From contig WRMH01000014.1 in NCBI GenBank assembly GCA_009777235.1, forward strand, positions 1-64,000: a stretch of DNA of 64,000 nucleotides. The letters run 5' to 3'. Positions 26,018 through 33,931 of this stretch are shown one piece after another. Position numbers and translations under genes: made by a program. The first letter of the stretch is position 1; every line of letters begins with the position of its first letter. The stretch is from Oscillospiraceae bacterium (GTDB taxonomy: Bacteria; Bacillota; Clostridia; Oscillospirales; Oscillospiraceae). A model generated the notes under the pieces. The model saw nothing but the letters and a program-made list of their open reading frames with translations, did no database searches and was not told where the DNA came from.

Positions 26018-26149
26018 GTGCTGAAGCAAGCGCAGGATGTTCTGCGTTGGTATGACAATATGCAAAATCCCATACCGACATGGTATCTCAAAGACTTCTA
26101 TATCCAGTACGTAGACGGCGTGCCGTATAAAATCAAACCGCCAAAATGA
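26018..26149 (+). CDS. Small ORF in a chain of overlapping genes, or gene remnant
   Basis: The 43 codons from GTG 26018 encode LKQAQDVLRWYDNMQNPIPT and KDFYIQYVDGVPYKIKPPK. Its stop overlaps the next start (ATGA, 26146-26149). The composition looks like real coding sequence, but the weak ribosome-binding site leaves open that it is the tail of a truncated gene. The rest of the gap from 25929 holds only the divergent promoter of the AbiE-like pair. Confidence 0.4.
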   Translation: MLKQAQDVLRWYDNMQNPIPTWYLKDFYIQYVDGVPYKIKPPK

Positions 26150-26214
26150 GAGAGCGTGGCGAATTTGTCGAACGCCATGAGTTCTTGTTTGATTTGCTGA
26201 AAGGTGTAATATAA
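26146..26214 (+). CDS. 22-residue coupled small ORF before the GNAT gene
   Basis: ATG 26146 overlaps the previous stop and encodes MRERGEFVERHEFLFDLLKG VI; its TAA shares a base with the GNAT start (TAATG). It may be a leader peptide that couples translation, or a fragment of a longer ancestral gene. Confidence 0.35.
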   Translation: MRERGEFVERHEFLFDLLKGVI

Positions 26215-26840
26215 TGAAAGAAACACAAGAAATTAATCCAAGCGTTAATTACTACAACCCCAATATTGTTTGCCGCCCTGCGGTATATGCAGACATAGAC
26301 CAAATTATTCCGCTTGAACGTGAAAAATGGCAGGGTTATGTGTTGCCGTTTCACTATATTTCGCATAATTACTACGAAGTGGAAATTGCCCGCTCCGACA
26401 ATAATTTCAACGTGTCGTTTGTCAAAAAGCCTTTTGACGCGCCGTTTGAGTACAAGTCGGAAAAAGATTGCGATAAACTGTTTGAACCGTGGTGGGACAA
26501 CATAAAAGCATGGGGGATTGTAAAAGACGGACGGTTGATTGCCGCCGTCGAAACGGCAGTTGAGGAATGGAGCAATCGCCTTCGCGTAACCGAGCTTTGG
26601 ATTGACGACGCCTACCGCCGACAAGGTATAGCGACAGCCTTGATGGATATTGCCGTAAAACGGGCAAAGGACGAGAAACGCCGCGCGATAATGCTCGAAA
26701 CACAATCCCGCAATGAGGGCGCTATTGGATTTTATTTAGCATACGGACTTTCGCTGATAGGCTTCAATGCCTGTGAATATCAAAACAACGATTTGGAGCG
26801 CAAGGAAGTTCGCATGGAACTGGGGATATTGCTGACATGA
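26214..26840 (+). CDS. GNAT acetyltransferase, streptothricin-acetyltransferase-like
   Basis: The 208-residue protein has NIVCRPAVYADIDQIIPLE, LRVTELWIDDAYRRQGIATALMDIAVKRA and RRAIMLETQSRNEGAIGFYLAYG, the arrangement seen in streptothricin and related acetyltransferases. An antibiotic-modifying role is possible but unproven. GAAAGG lies before ATG 26214. A 40-base piece of its 5' coding sequence recurs at 31165-31210. Confidence 0.85.
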   Translation: MKETQEINPSVNYYNPNIVCRPAVYADIDQIIPLEREKWQGYVLPFHYISHNYYEVEIARSDNNFNVSFVKKPFDAPFEYKSEKDCDKLFEPWWDNIKAWGIVKDGRLIAAVETAVEEWSNRLRVTELWIDDAYRRQGIATALMDIAVKRAKDEKRRAIMLETQSRNEGAIGFYLAYGLSLIGFNACEYQNNDLERKEVRMELGILLT

Positions 26841-26970
26841 TGTGCAGAAAACGCTAACTATTCGAGGCGTAGATTTCCGCTTGATTTAGAAGTAGTCGGA
26901 CAAGGCGCGACGACATCAATACGCTTAGATGACGGGTCTGACTGCTTGCGACAAGGTTTTCCGAAGTTTA

Positions 26971-27058
26971 TTTTTCTAACTTTTTCTAACTTTCTGCTTG
27001 ACTTTCGAGTTAGAATAAGTTAGAATGAGTTATAATAAGTTAGATAGAGTTAGAACAA
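26971..27058 (+). promoter_or_regulatory. Decamer operator array overlapping a promoter
   Basis: Five consecutive 10-bp units begin at 27009: GTTAGAATAA, GTTAGAATGA, GTTATAATAA, GTTAGATAGA, GTTAGAACAA. Two inverted copies (TTTTTCTAAC) lie at 26971-26990. TTGACT (26998-27003) and TAGAAT (27021-27026), 17 bases apart, form a promoter inside the array. This looks like a cooperative operator for the adjacent AlbA_2 regulator. Confidence 0.7.
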
Positions 27059-27085
27059 GGTGGGAATCAGGAGGCTTGTGTGGTT

Positions 27086-28387
27086 ATGAAGTTCAAAGAA
27101 AGCGAAACCGTAGAGCTTAAAAGAATGGTCGTTGATGATATTAAAAAGACCATTGTTGCGTTTGCCAACTCGGACGGAGGTAAGCTGTATATCGGCGTGG
27201 AGGATAGCGGCGATGTTCTCGGCGTTGATAAAGCCGATGAAGTATTATTGAAAGTGAATAATATGATTCGCGATTCTATCAAACCCGATGTAACGATGTT
27301 CGCACAAAGCGCAGAGGAAGAAGCGGACGGCAAGCGAATTGTTTCCGTTACAGTCAGCCGCGGTTCTGATCGCCCATACTACCTTGCCGGAAAAGGCTTA
27401 CGACCCGAAGGGGTGTTTGTACGACATGGAACGGCATCTGTCCCCGCGACCGACACCGCTATTCGCCGCATGATTAAGGAAACGGACGGCGACAGCTTTG
27501 AAGAAGTACGCTCTATCAATCAAGATTTGACTTTCAAAGCCGCCTCCGCAGTATTTAAGGAACGCAACATAGATTTTGGTGCGGCGCAGATGATGACATT
27601 GAAACTGACGGGCAAGGAAAATATGTATACCAACCTTGGTTTGCTTTTGTCCGACCAATGCACTCATACCGTAAAGACTGCGGTTTTTCAGGACGAAACT
27701 ATGAAAGTTTTTAAGGACAGGCGCGAATTTAGCGGTTCATTGTTTAAGCAACTCGACGATGCTCACGCATTTATTGATATGCACAACCCCATCAAAGCCA
27801 CTTTCAACAAGCTGTTAAGGATTGATACCCGTGGCTTCCCGGAGGATGCCGTTCGTGAAGCACTTTTGAATGCGTTGGTTCACCGCGAATATTCTATGAG
27901 TGGAAGCATTTTGATAAAGCTGTTTACTGACCGTATCGAGTTTATATCCGTCGGCGGGCTGCTTCGTGGAATTGAAGTGGCTGATATTATGAGCGGGTTT
28001 TCTATTTGCCGAAATCAGAACCTTGCCGCCGTTTTTTATCGCTTGCATTTGATTGAAGCCTACGGTACGGGTATGCAAAAGATTACAGAAGCCTACGTCG
28101 GAAGCGGGAAAGAACCTATCATTGAAGTTACGCCCAACGTGTTCAAGGTGGTATTGCCGAATATCAACAGCGAAAAAGCGGCGCAGTCCAACGCTCCCAC
28201 CGTAATGACACCCGAAGAACAGATACGAAGCTTGGCGGTCGAAAATGGCTCAATAGACAGAAAAGGTGTGGAATCTTTGCTTGGGTTATCACAAACCCCT
28301 GCCGGGCAGTTATTGAAGAAACTGACCGACAGCGGTGTTCTTATTAAAAAAGGAAACGGAAAAAACACAAGATACTATACCGCCTAA
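27086..28387 (+). CDS. AlbA_2-domain ATP-binding transcriptional regulator
   Basis: The protein has about 433 residues. It has an N-terminal Schlafen AlbA_2 domain (FKESETVELKRMVVDDIKKT, AFANSDGGKLYIGVEDSG), a central HATPase-like region (EDAVREALLNALVHREYS), and a C-terminal winged helix (GSIDRKGVESLLGLSQTPAGQLLKKL). Such proteins are putative DNA-binding regulators. The decamer array just upstream suggests autoregulation. GTG 27080 is an alternative start, both being close to AGGAGG (27069-27074). Confidence 0.85.
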   Translation: MKFKESETVELKRMVVDDIKKTIVAFANSDGGKLYIGVEDSGDVLGVDKADEVLLKVNNMIRDSIKPDVTMFAQSAEEEADGKRIVSVTVSRGSDRPYYLAGKGLRPEGVFVRHGTASVPATDTAIRRMIKETDGDSFEEVRSINQDLTFKAASAVFKERNIDFGAAQMMTLKLTGKENMYTNLGLLLSDQCTHTVKTAVFQDETMKVFKDRREFSGSLFKQLDDAHAFIDMHNPIKATFNKLLRIDTRGFPEDAVREALLNALVHREYSMSGSILIKLFTDRIEFISVGGLLRGIEVADIMSGFSICRNQNLAAVFYRLHLIEAYGTGMQKITEAYVGSGKEPIIEVTPNVFKVVLPNINSEKAAQSNAPTVMTPEEQIRSLAVENGSIDRKGVESLLGLSQTPAGQLLKKLTDSGVLIKKGNGKNTRYYTA

Positions 28388-28433
28388 CCTCGCCCCGAAA
28401 ACTGTATAGTATGCAGTTGAACCTCTTGAAATT

Positions 28434-28553
28434 ATGAGTGACGAAATGAGGATACAGCTTTTGAAGTTAATCAACAAATGGAACAACACAATGAACAAAG
28501 CCGGGCATGAAAGGCTGCGTTTTTATAGTGGGTTAGATGAAATGAGAGCTTGA
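28434..28553 (+). CDS. 39-residue ORF directly before a radical SAM gene
   Basis: ATG 28434 to TGA 28551-28553 encodes MSDEMRIQLLKLINKWNNTM and NKAGHERLRFYSGLDEMRA. It ends three bases before the radical SAM start and has no good Shine-Dalgarno site. It could be a peptide substrate, a leader, or the tail of a lost gene. Confidence 0.4.
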   Translation: MSDEMRIQLLKLINKWNNTMNKAGHERLRFYSGLDEMRA

Positions 28554-28556
28554 ATA

Positions 28557-29510
28557 ATGAGCCAATACATGAACCTCAACCGAATAGAGTTTGTCATAAC
28601 CGATGCTTGTAGCGGTCGGTGCAAGCATTGTTCAAATGCCGAACGGTTGGATAAAAATGGCAGTGTAGATGCTGATGCGGCGGTTATTGCCGTAAAGAAA
28701 CTCGCAAAAAGATTTGCCATTGATTCGATTATGACTTTTGGTGGCGAACCGCTTTTATTCGCCGATACGGTGTGTAAAATCCACGCCGCCGCCCGTGATT
28801 GCGGTATTTCTAAACGACAGCTGATAACAAACGGGTTTTTCTCGAAAGACAATCAAAAGATAGATGATGTGGCAAAGGCTCTCTGTGTGTCAGGTGTGAA
28901 TGATGTCTTATTATCCGTTGATGTATTTCATCAAGAATTTATTCCGCTTGAACCTGTAATGCAGTTTGCAAAGGCTCTGTTGAGGCATAATGTTCCATCC
29001 TTGCGGGTGCATCCGGCATGGGTTGTGAATGAAGAAAACGAAAACCCATACAACACAGAAACAAGACGGTTATTAAAATTGTTTGAGGATATGAGTATTC
29101 GGGCAAGCGACGGTAACAATATTTTCCCGTCCGGTAACGCTTTGAAGTACCTTTCCGAATACTTCGCGCCGTCGGAGAAACTTGATTTATCCGTTTTATG
29201 CGGGTCTGCTCCGTATACATCAAGGTTGGACGAAATAGACTGTATCAACATAAGCCCGAACGGAAATATTGAGGAATGTTCGATAACGATAGGGAATATA
29301 TACACCGATGATGTGCTTGACATTGTTGACAGATATGACCCATACAGCAATCCCGCATGGAGTGCCGTATTAAACGGCGGCGTAATTGAGCTGTTGCAAT
29401 ATGCCCAAACACAGGGGATAACAGTTGATATAACCGATTGTCGCAGTGCTTGTGGCGTTTGCCGCAAGGTAATGGCGGCTTTGAAGGCGAGAGCGAAACG
29501 AAAACATTGA
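28557..29510 (+). CDS. Radical SAM protein with C-terminal Cys cluster
   Basis: The 317-residue protein has the cluster-binding motif CSGRCKHC near residue 19-26, FGGEPLLF (the GGE motif) and QLITNGFF. The late cysteines (VLCGSAPY, ECSITIG, DCRSACGVCRK) may hold an auxiliary iron-sulfur cluster, as in SPASM proteins. These enzymes generate a 5'-deoxyadenosyl radical, often to modify peptides. The 39-residue ORF just upstream is the only adjacent candidate substrate. Confidence 0.85.
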   Translation: MSQYMNLNRIEFVITDACSGRCKHCSNAERLDKNGSVDADAAVIAVKKLAKRFAIDSIMTFGGEPLLFADTVCKIHAAARDCGISKRQLITNGFFSKDNQKIDDVAKALCVSGVNDVLLSVDVFHQEFIPLEPVMQFAKALLRHNVPSLRVHPAWVVNEENENPYNTETRRLLKLFEDMSIRASDGNNIFPSGNALKYLSEYFAPSEKLDLSVLCGSAPYTSRLDEIDCINISPNGNIEECSITIGNIYTDDVLDIVDRYDPYSNPAWSAVLNGGVIELLQYAQTQGITVDITDCRSACGVCRKVMAALKARAKRKH

Positions 29511-29555
29511 AAATAGATTTCATTTATCAGTTGTACATGGGGAGGAAGCCATAAC

Positions 29556-30122
29556 ATGAAAACAGATGTACCAGAATTATTATTCCCCACACGCGCTGAC
29601 TTCCGCGCATGGCTAATCGAAAACGCCGAAACAAGCGAGGGCGTGTGGCTTATATTCGGGAAAGCAAAAGCCTCGACTTTATCAGCCGTCGAGGCTTTGG
29701 AAGAAGCGTTGTGCTTCGGTTGGATTGACGGGCAAATGAAAAGCATTGACGAAACTAAATACCGAAAATACTTTGCACGCCGCCGTGCCAAAAGCGTTTG
29801 GTCTGACAAGAATAAAAAACTTGTAGATGCGTTACGGTCGAAAGGGATAATGACCGAGCTTGGCGAAAATGCTGTGGAAACCGCAAAGAAAAACGGCACA
29901 TGGGACGCGCCAAAGGGCAATCCGATAGCCGACGAACAAATAGCGGCGTTCGCGGGAAAACTAATCGGCATATCGCCTGCATACGAAAACTTTTGCAATA
30001 TGCCGCCGTCAGTTCAGCGAACATATACGATGAGATACCTTTCGTTCAAGACTGACGAAGCGCGGGAGCGGGATTTTGCAAAAATCGTTGACAGGCTTAA
30101 TAATAATCTGAAACCAATGTGA
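29556..30122 (+). CDS. YdeI/OmpD-associated family protein
   Basis: The 188 residues contain FRAWLIENAETSEGVWLIFGK, CFGWIDGQMKSIDETKYRKYF and PPSVQRTYTMRYLSFKTDEARERDF, the complete YdeI fold. In other bacteria members affect resistance to antimicrobial peptides. The molecular role is unknown. GGGGAGGAAG precedes ATG 29556. Confidence 0.88.
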   Translation: MKTDVPELLFPTRADFRAWLIENAETSEGVWLIFGKAKASTLSAVEALEEALCFGWIDGQMKSIDETKYRKYFARRRAKSVWSDKNKKLVDALRSKGIMTELGENAVETAKKNGTWDAPKGNPIADEQIAAFAGKLIGISPAYENFCNMPPSVQRTYTMRYLSFKTDEARERDFAKIVDRLNNNLKPM

Positions 30123-30185
30123 TAACAGGGAGCAGGAGGTTACTATAGTTGCCGTGCGGCGCCGCATAAAACAAAATTTTATGAT

Positions 30186-30268
30186 ATAATGATTGCTCCG
30201 CAATCATTATACGTTTATTTTAGTCATTTTTCTCGCCGCTGACGCGGCACCAGTTTCCTGCGGGAAAC
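30186..30268 (+). terminator. Cluster of short hairpins after the YdeI gene
   Basis: ATAATGATTGC and GCAATCATTAT (30186-30210) form a perfect 11-bp stem followed by a T-rich stretch, a likely terminator. Smaller hairpins follow at 30235-30248 (GCCGC, GCGGC) and 30253-30268 (GTTTCC, GGAAAC). Confidence 0.6.
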
Positions 30269-30281
30269 AAAAAGATGACAC

Positions 30282-30307
30282 ATTATATCATGTAAACATG
30301 ATATAAT
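30282..30307 (+). promoter_or_regulatory. Palindromic operator shared with the DtxR-like gene
   Basis: ATTATATCATGT (30282-30293) and ACATGATATAAT (30296-30307) are perfect inverted repeats around AA. Read on the minus strand the site matches 33858-33880 at nearly every position. It lies 36 bases before the methyltransferase gene. Confidence 0.6.
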
Positions 30308-30343
30308 TACCGCGTACGAAAACAATCCCGGAGGTTGCCTTAT

Positions 30344-31162
30344 ATGAAAGATAATCCATCAAAGCAAGTAAGCGAAATCAGCCTGATTGGTAACTATTAC
30401 AGTAATTACGACGAAGAGGGACGGCTGGAATCTAAACATGGGCAAGTAGAATTTCTGACAACGATGCAGTTTGTTGATAAATACTTAACACCCGGAGCGA
30501 AGGTTATCGAAATAGGCGCGGCAACAGGACGATACAGCCGGGCTATTGCGGATATGGGTTATGAGGTGGATGCTGTGGAGCTTGTACCTCACAATATTGA
30601 GATATTCAAAGCAAAACTAAAGCCTGAACAAAAAATACGCATATCACAAGGTAACGCGCTTGATTTATCGGCGTTTTCTGATAATACTTTCGACGTTACT
30701 CTGCTTTTGGGTCCGATGTATCACCTTTACACTTGTGATGATAAGCAAAAAGCGATCTCGGAGGCGTTGCGGGTAACAAAACCCGGCGGCGTCATCTTTT
30801 CGGCCTATGCCATCAGCGACGGTTCTATTATTTTAAGCGGATTTCAGCGCAAAATTTTTGATATTGCGGACTATATAAAGCGCGGGAAAATTAACCCTGA
30901 GACATTTGATACATTTTCGGTACCGGAGGATATTTTTGAGCTTGTCCGCAAAGAGGATATTGACCGATTGATGAGCGGGTTTGATGTCGAGCGGTTACAT
31001 TATGTATCAACAGATTTATTCACCAACTATATGCGCGGAGCGATAGACGCAATGACCGATGAAGAATTTGCCATTTATATGAGTTATCATTTCGCTGTGT
31101 GCGAGCGGCGGGATATGGCCGGAATTGGGCATCACAGCTTGGATATATTTAGAAAAAAGTAA
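30344..31162 (+). CDS. Class I SAM-dependent methyltransferase
   Basis: The protein has about 272 residues from ATG 30344 (GGAGG 9 bases before it). The SAM-binding motif KVIEIGAATGRYSRAIADMG is near 50-70, and DVTLLLGPMYHLYTCDDKQKAI is typical of small-molecule methyltransferases. The C-terminal half is probably the substrate cap. Its promoter carries a palindrome also found before the DtxR-like regulator, suggesting co-regulation. Confidence 0.9.
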   Translation: MKDNPSKQVSEISLIGNYYSNYDEEGRLESKHGQVEFLTTMQFVDKYLTPGAKVIEIGAATGRYSRAIADMGYEVDAVELVPHNIEIFKAKLKPEQKIRISQGNALDLSAFSDNTFDVTLLLGPMYHLYTCDDKQKAISEALRVTKPGGVIFSAYAISDGSIILSGFQRKIFDIADYIKRGKINPETFDTFSVPEDIFELVRKEDIDRLMSGFDVERLHYVSTDLFTNYMRGAIDAMTDEEFAIYMSYHFAVCERRDMAGIGHHSLDIFRKK

Positions 31163-31164
31163 TA

Positions 31165-31210
31165 ACCCCAATATTATTTGCCGCCTTGCGGTACAAGCAG
31201 ACACTGGGGC
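31165..31210 (+). pseudogene. Duplicated 5' fragment of the GNAT gene
   Basis: This stretch repeats about 40 bases of 26262-26305 with about 6 changes (CCCCAATATT, TTTGCCGCC, TGCGGTA, GCAGACA). It would encode NPNIICRLAVQAD, a trace of a second acetyltransferase. Confidence 0.45.
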
Positions 31211-31227
31211 AATAACATCAGCTTCCA

Positions 31228-31959
31228 CTAAGCTAAAAACCCTAAAATAACCTGATACAATACGGGTATGAAAATAGCGGGCAGAAGGTTTCCCGTTTTT
31301 ATTTTCGATATATGCAGCATATTCAGCCCGATGGCCATAATAAGCACGGAGCCGATAAGGGACATCTGGGTTATGAGCGTGTCGGACAGATATGGGGCAA
31401 CGGATATGGCCAAAATAGTTATCGTGCCCTGATACACGCCCACGGGGATAGCGGAAAACAAGACTCCGATTCCCAAGGTTGACGCAAAAATCATTGCCGT
31501 AACCGCGTCTAAAGTGGATTTGGCGAACAAAATGTCGCTGTTTTTGTTAATGCCGTCCTCAAGCGACCCGACAATCGCCATTGAACCCACGCAAAACACA
31601 AGCGTCGCCGTGACAAAGCCCTGTGTGAACGTAGACTCGCTGCCGGGCTTTTTGAGCTTACTTTCACAAAAAACCGCAAACGAATCAAGCCTCTTTTCGA
31701 TTCCAATCAGCTCGCCGATCAAACCTCCGATAACAAGCGATATTATCATCAAAAGAATATGATCGGAGGAAATGCCGCCGTCAACAATCTTAAAGACAGA
31801 GCTTAAAGCTCCGCTTATGCCGATGATGATGACGGCAAGTCCCACGCCTTGCATTACAGTTTCGGCGATACGCTTTGGCAAATACTTTTTTAAGATAAGA
31901 CCCGCCAAGCCGCCGATTAAAATCGTTGCGGCATTGACAATGGTTCCGATACCAATCAT
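31228..31959 (-). CDS. DUF554 family membrane protein
   Basis: The 243-residue polytopic membrane protein opens GIGTIVNAATILIGGLAGLIL and carries IGGLIGELIGIEKRLDSF and TLVFCVGSMAIVGSLEDGI, typical of DUF554. About seven membrane segments are visible. Transport function has been assumed but not shown. AAAAGG precedes ATG 31959. It follows the lyase gene on the same strand after 35 bases, so the two may share the T-box transcript. Confidence 0.9.
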   Translation of the reverse strand: MIGIGTIVNAATILIGGLAGLILKKYLPKRIAETVMQGVGLAVIIIGISGALSSVFKIVDGGISSDHILLMIISLVIGGLIGELIGIEKRLDSFAVFCESKLKKPGSESTFTQGFVTATLVFCVGSMAIVGSLEDGINKNSDILFAKSTLDAVTAMIFASTLGIGVLFSAIPVGVYQGTITILAISVAPYLSDTLITQMSLIGSVLIMAIGLNMLHISKIKTGNLLPAIFIPVLYQVILGFLA

Positions 31960-31994
31960 ACAATCAACCTTTTTTGGCGCAATGCAAAAACTCC

Positions 31995-33443
31995 CTAAAG
32001 GCTCTCGCCAAAATCTTCCCTAAATTTTTTGACCAGCAGCTCCGGCCAGTTGCCAATCGGCTTCAGGCGGCCAAAGAAGAAACGAAGCACGCGGGGTTCT
32101 TCCACAAATTCCAGTCCGCCAATGAGCTTGCGGTTTTCCCAGAGCCATGAAATGCGGTCGGCTGTGTATTTTAGCTGCGACAGTGTGAAAACGCGGCGGG
32201 GTATCGCAAGCCTGAGCAATTCCATTTCCGCGAGGCGTTCGCTGCCGTCCTCATTGCGCTGCTCGCTCAACGTGCCGCGCTCCATACCCCTGACGCCGCT
32301 GCTTATAAAAACAGAAGCTCCAAGCGCGCCGGCTCTATACTGTGTCTGCGGTATATGCGAGCAAAACGCGGAAGCGTCAACATGGCAGCCCAAACCGCCG
32401 GGAGGCGTTACAACGGGAACTCCTTTGGATATTAGCTCATTGCACAAGGCTTCCACGAAAATCGGAGTCTGGTTGACTATGTCCATATCCATCGCTTCTT
32501 TAATACCGACGGCCATAGCTTCCATTTCGCGCACCGACATACCGCCGTAGGTCAAAAATCCCTCATAGAGAGGCACTAATTCGCGCATTTTCAAAAATAG
32601 TTCCCTATCCGAGACCAGTATGCCGCCGCCGCGCGCGGAACCCAGCTTGCGGCCCGAGAAGTAGACAATATCCATCATTGAGGCTATTTCACGGGTTATA
32701 TCCTTGATATCGGCATCTTTATATTTTTCGTCGCGTATTTTGATGAAGTATAAATTGTCGGTCAAAAGGCTTGCGTCATAAACAAGCGGTATGCCCTCCT
32801 TGCGGCATATGCGCGATACCTCTCGCATATTATCCATTGATACGGGTTGGCCGCCCACGAGGTTGGTTCCGGCCTCGATACGCATAAAGGCGATTTTGTC
32901 CTTACCAAGCCGTGAAATGGCTTCGTTTAGCTTGTTGATGTCTATGTCGCCTTTAAAGGGCGCGGTGCTTTGGATTTTCAGCCCCTCGTCGGATATAATC
33001 TCCTCAACGCTGCCGCCCATGACGGTAATATGCGCCTTGGTTGTGGTGAAATGATAATTCATCAGAGCCACACTGCCGGGCTTTACGAGGATTTGCGATA
33101 TGATGTTTTCACATGCGCGTCCCTGATGCGCGGGCAAAAAGTATTCCATGCCGAATACGTCTTGCAGTACCGACTCTAAGCGGTAAAAGGTTTCAGAACC
33201 CGCGTAGCTGTCGTCGGCTTGCATCATCGCCGCGTACTGGTTTTCGCTCATTGCGTTGACCCCGCTGTCGGTCAGCATATCGAGGAATACGTCGCGGTTT
33301 TTCAGCAAGAATGTGTTAAAACCGGCCTCTTCAATACAGCGTTTACGTTCTTCGATTGGCAGCAGTTTTAACTTCTGGATCATGCGTACTTTGTGCATTT
33401 CGAGCGGAATGTTTTCTCCCGAGAAAAGTGTTACATTAGACAT
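31995..33443 (-). CDS. Beta-eliminating lyase (tyrosine phenol-lyase/tryptophanase family)
   Basis: The 482-residue PLP enzyme has ENQYAAMMQADDSYAGSETF, YFLPAHQGRACENI, NLVGGQPVSMDNMREV, and a PLP-lysine region reading YFSGRKLGSARGGG. Known tyrosine phenol-lyases and tryptophanases have KKD at that place, so specificity may differ. The family cleaves Tyr or Trp to phenol or indole, pyruvate and ammonia, and TPL can run in reverse. ATG 33443 follows AAAAGGAG. A T-box leader precedes it. Confidence 0.88.
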   Translation of the reverse strand: MSNVTLFSGENIPLEMHKVRMIQKLKLLPIEERKRCIEEAGFNTFLLKNRDVFLDMLTDSGVNAMSENQYAAMMQADDSYAGSETFYRLESVLQDVFGMEYFLPAHQGRACENIISQILVKPGSVALMNYHFTTTKAHITVMGGSVEEIISDEGLKIQSTAPFKGDIDINKLNEAISRLGKDKIAFMRIEAGTNLVGGQPVSMDNMREVSRICRKEGIPLVYDASLLTDNLYFIKIRDEKYKDADIKDITREIASMMDIVYFSGRKLGSARGGGILVSDRELFLKMRELVPLYEGFLTYGGMSVREMEAMAVGIKEAMDMDIVNQTPIFVEALCNELISKGVPVVTPPGGLGCHVDASAFCSHIPQTQYRAGALGASVFISSGVRGMERGTLSEQRNEDGSERLAEMELLRLAIPRRVFTLSQLKYTADRISWLWENRKLIGGLEFVEEPRVLRFFFGRLKPIGNWPELLVKKFREDFGESL

Positions 33444-33482
33444 AGTGCGTTCTCCTTTTAGTTTTTTCTTGCTCGCTACAAA

Positions 33483-33812
33483 TCCCTGAGCAAGTCGGGA
33501 CTTGCTCAGGGACGAGGTTGTCTTTCCCGCGGTACCACCCTGATTGCGGCCAAAAGCAAGGCCGCCGCTCAACGGAGTTATAACAAATAACCCCTGCCCC
33601 TGTGACGGTGGGCATCCGTACGCTCCTACTTGAAATATGCGCTACGCATTATGCGTTATGCACGAACCTTTTCAAAGCATCCGCTCGGGAGTGTATTTAC
33701 ATATCCGTCAGCACCTGCTTGCACCAACCGCAGTATCTCTAACGCCGGCGTCACGCCGAACATGCTAAGTGAGGATATCTTTCTCTCCGTCATGGCGTTT
33801 GTTAAAACTTAA
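33483..33812 (-). promoter_or_regulatory. T-box leader upstream of the lyase gene
   Basis: The minus strand contains the T-box AGGGTGGTACCGCGG (33527-33541). A strong terminator hairpin follows (33483-33495 with 33500-33512, CCCTGAGCAAGT). Stem-I-like sequence covers about 33600-33812, with a GGTTGGTGCAAGC distal part. A candidate specifier is TAC (complement of 33693-33695) just before ACTCCCGAGC, which would mean tRNA-Tyr. T-boxes raise expression when the matching tRNA is uncharged. Confidence 0.85.
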
Positions 33813-33857
33813 CACAGAAAACCCGCCGTGTCAAGCGTTTTAATTCAAGCGTGTATT

Positions 33858-33891
33858 ATTATATCATGTTTACAGGATATTGTGTTATAAT
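33858..33891 (+). promoter_or_regulatory. Operator and -10 box before the DtxR-like gene
   Basis: ATTATATCATGTTTACAGG and the following ATAT (33858-33880) match the palindrome at 30282-30307. TATAAT at 33886-33891 is a likely -10 element, so the operator would cover the -35 region. The same gap carries the divergent T-box transcript's promoter. Confidence 0.6.
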
Positions 33892-33931
33892 ACCATAGAT
33901 GGGTGAAACTGGTGTACAAGGCGGTGACGAT

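Noticed and set aside
28931-29998. 355-codon antisense open frame across the radical SAM and YdeI genes
   Set aside because: It is the mirror of two well-supported plus-strand genes and shows no family motif.
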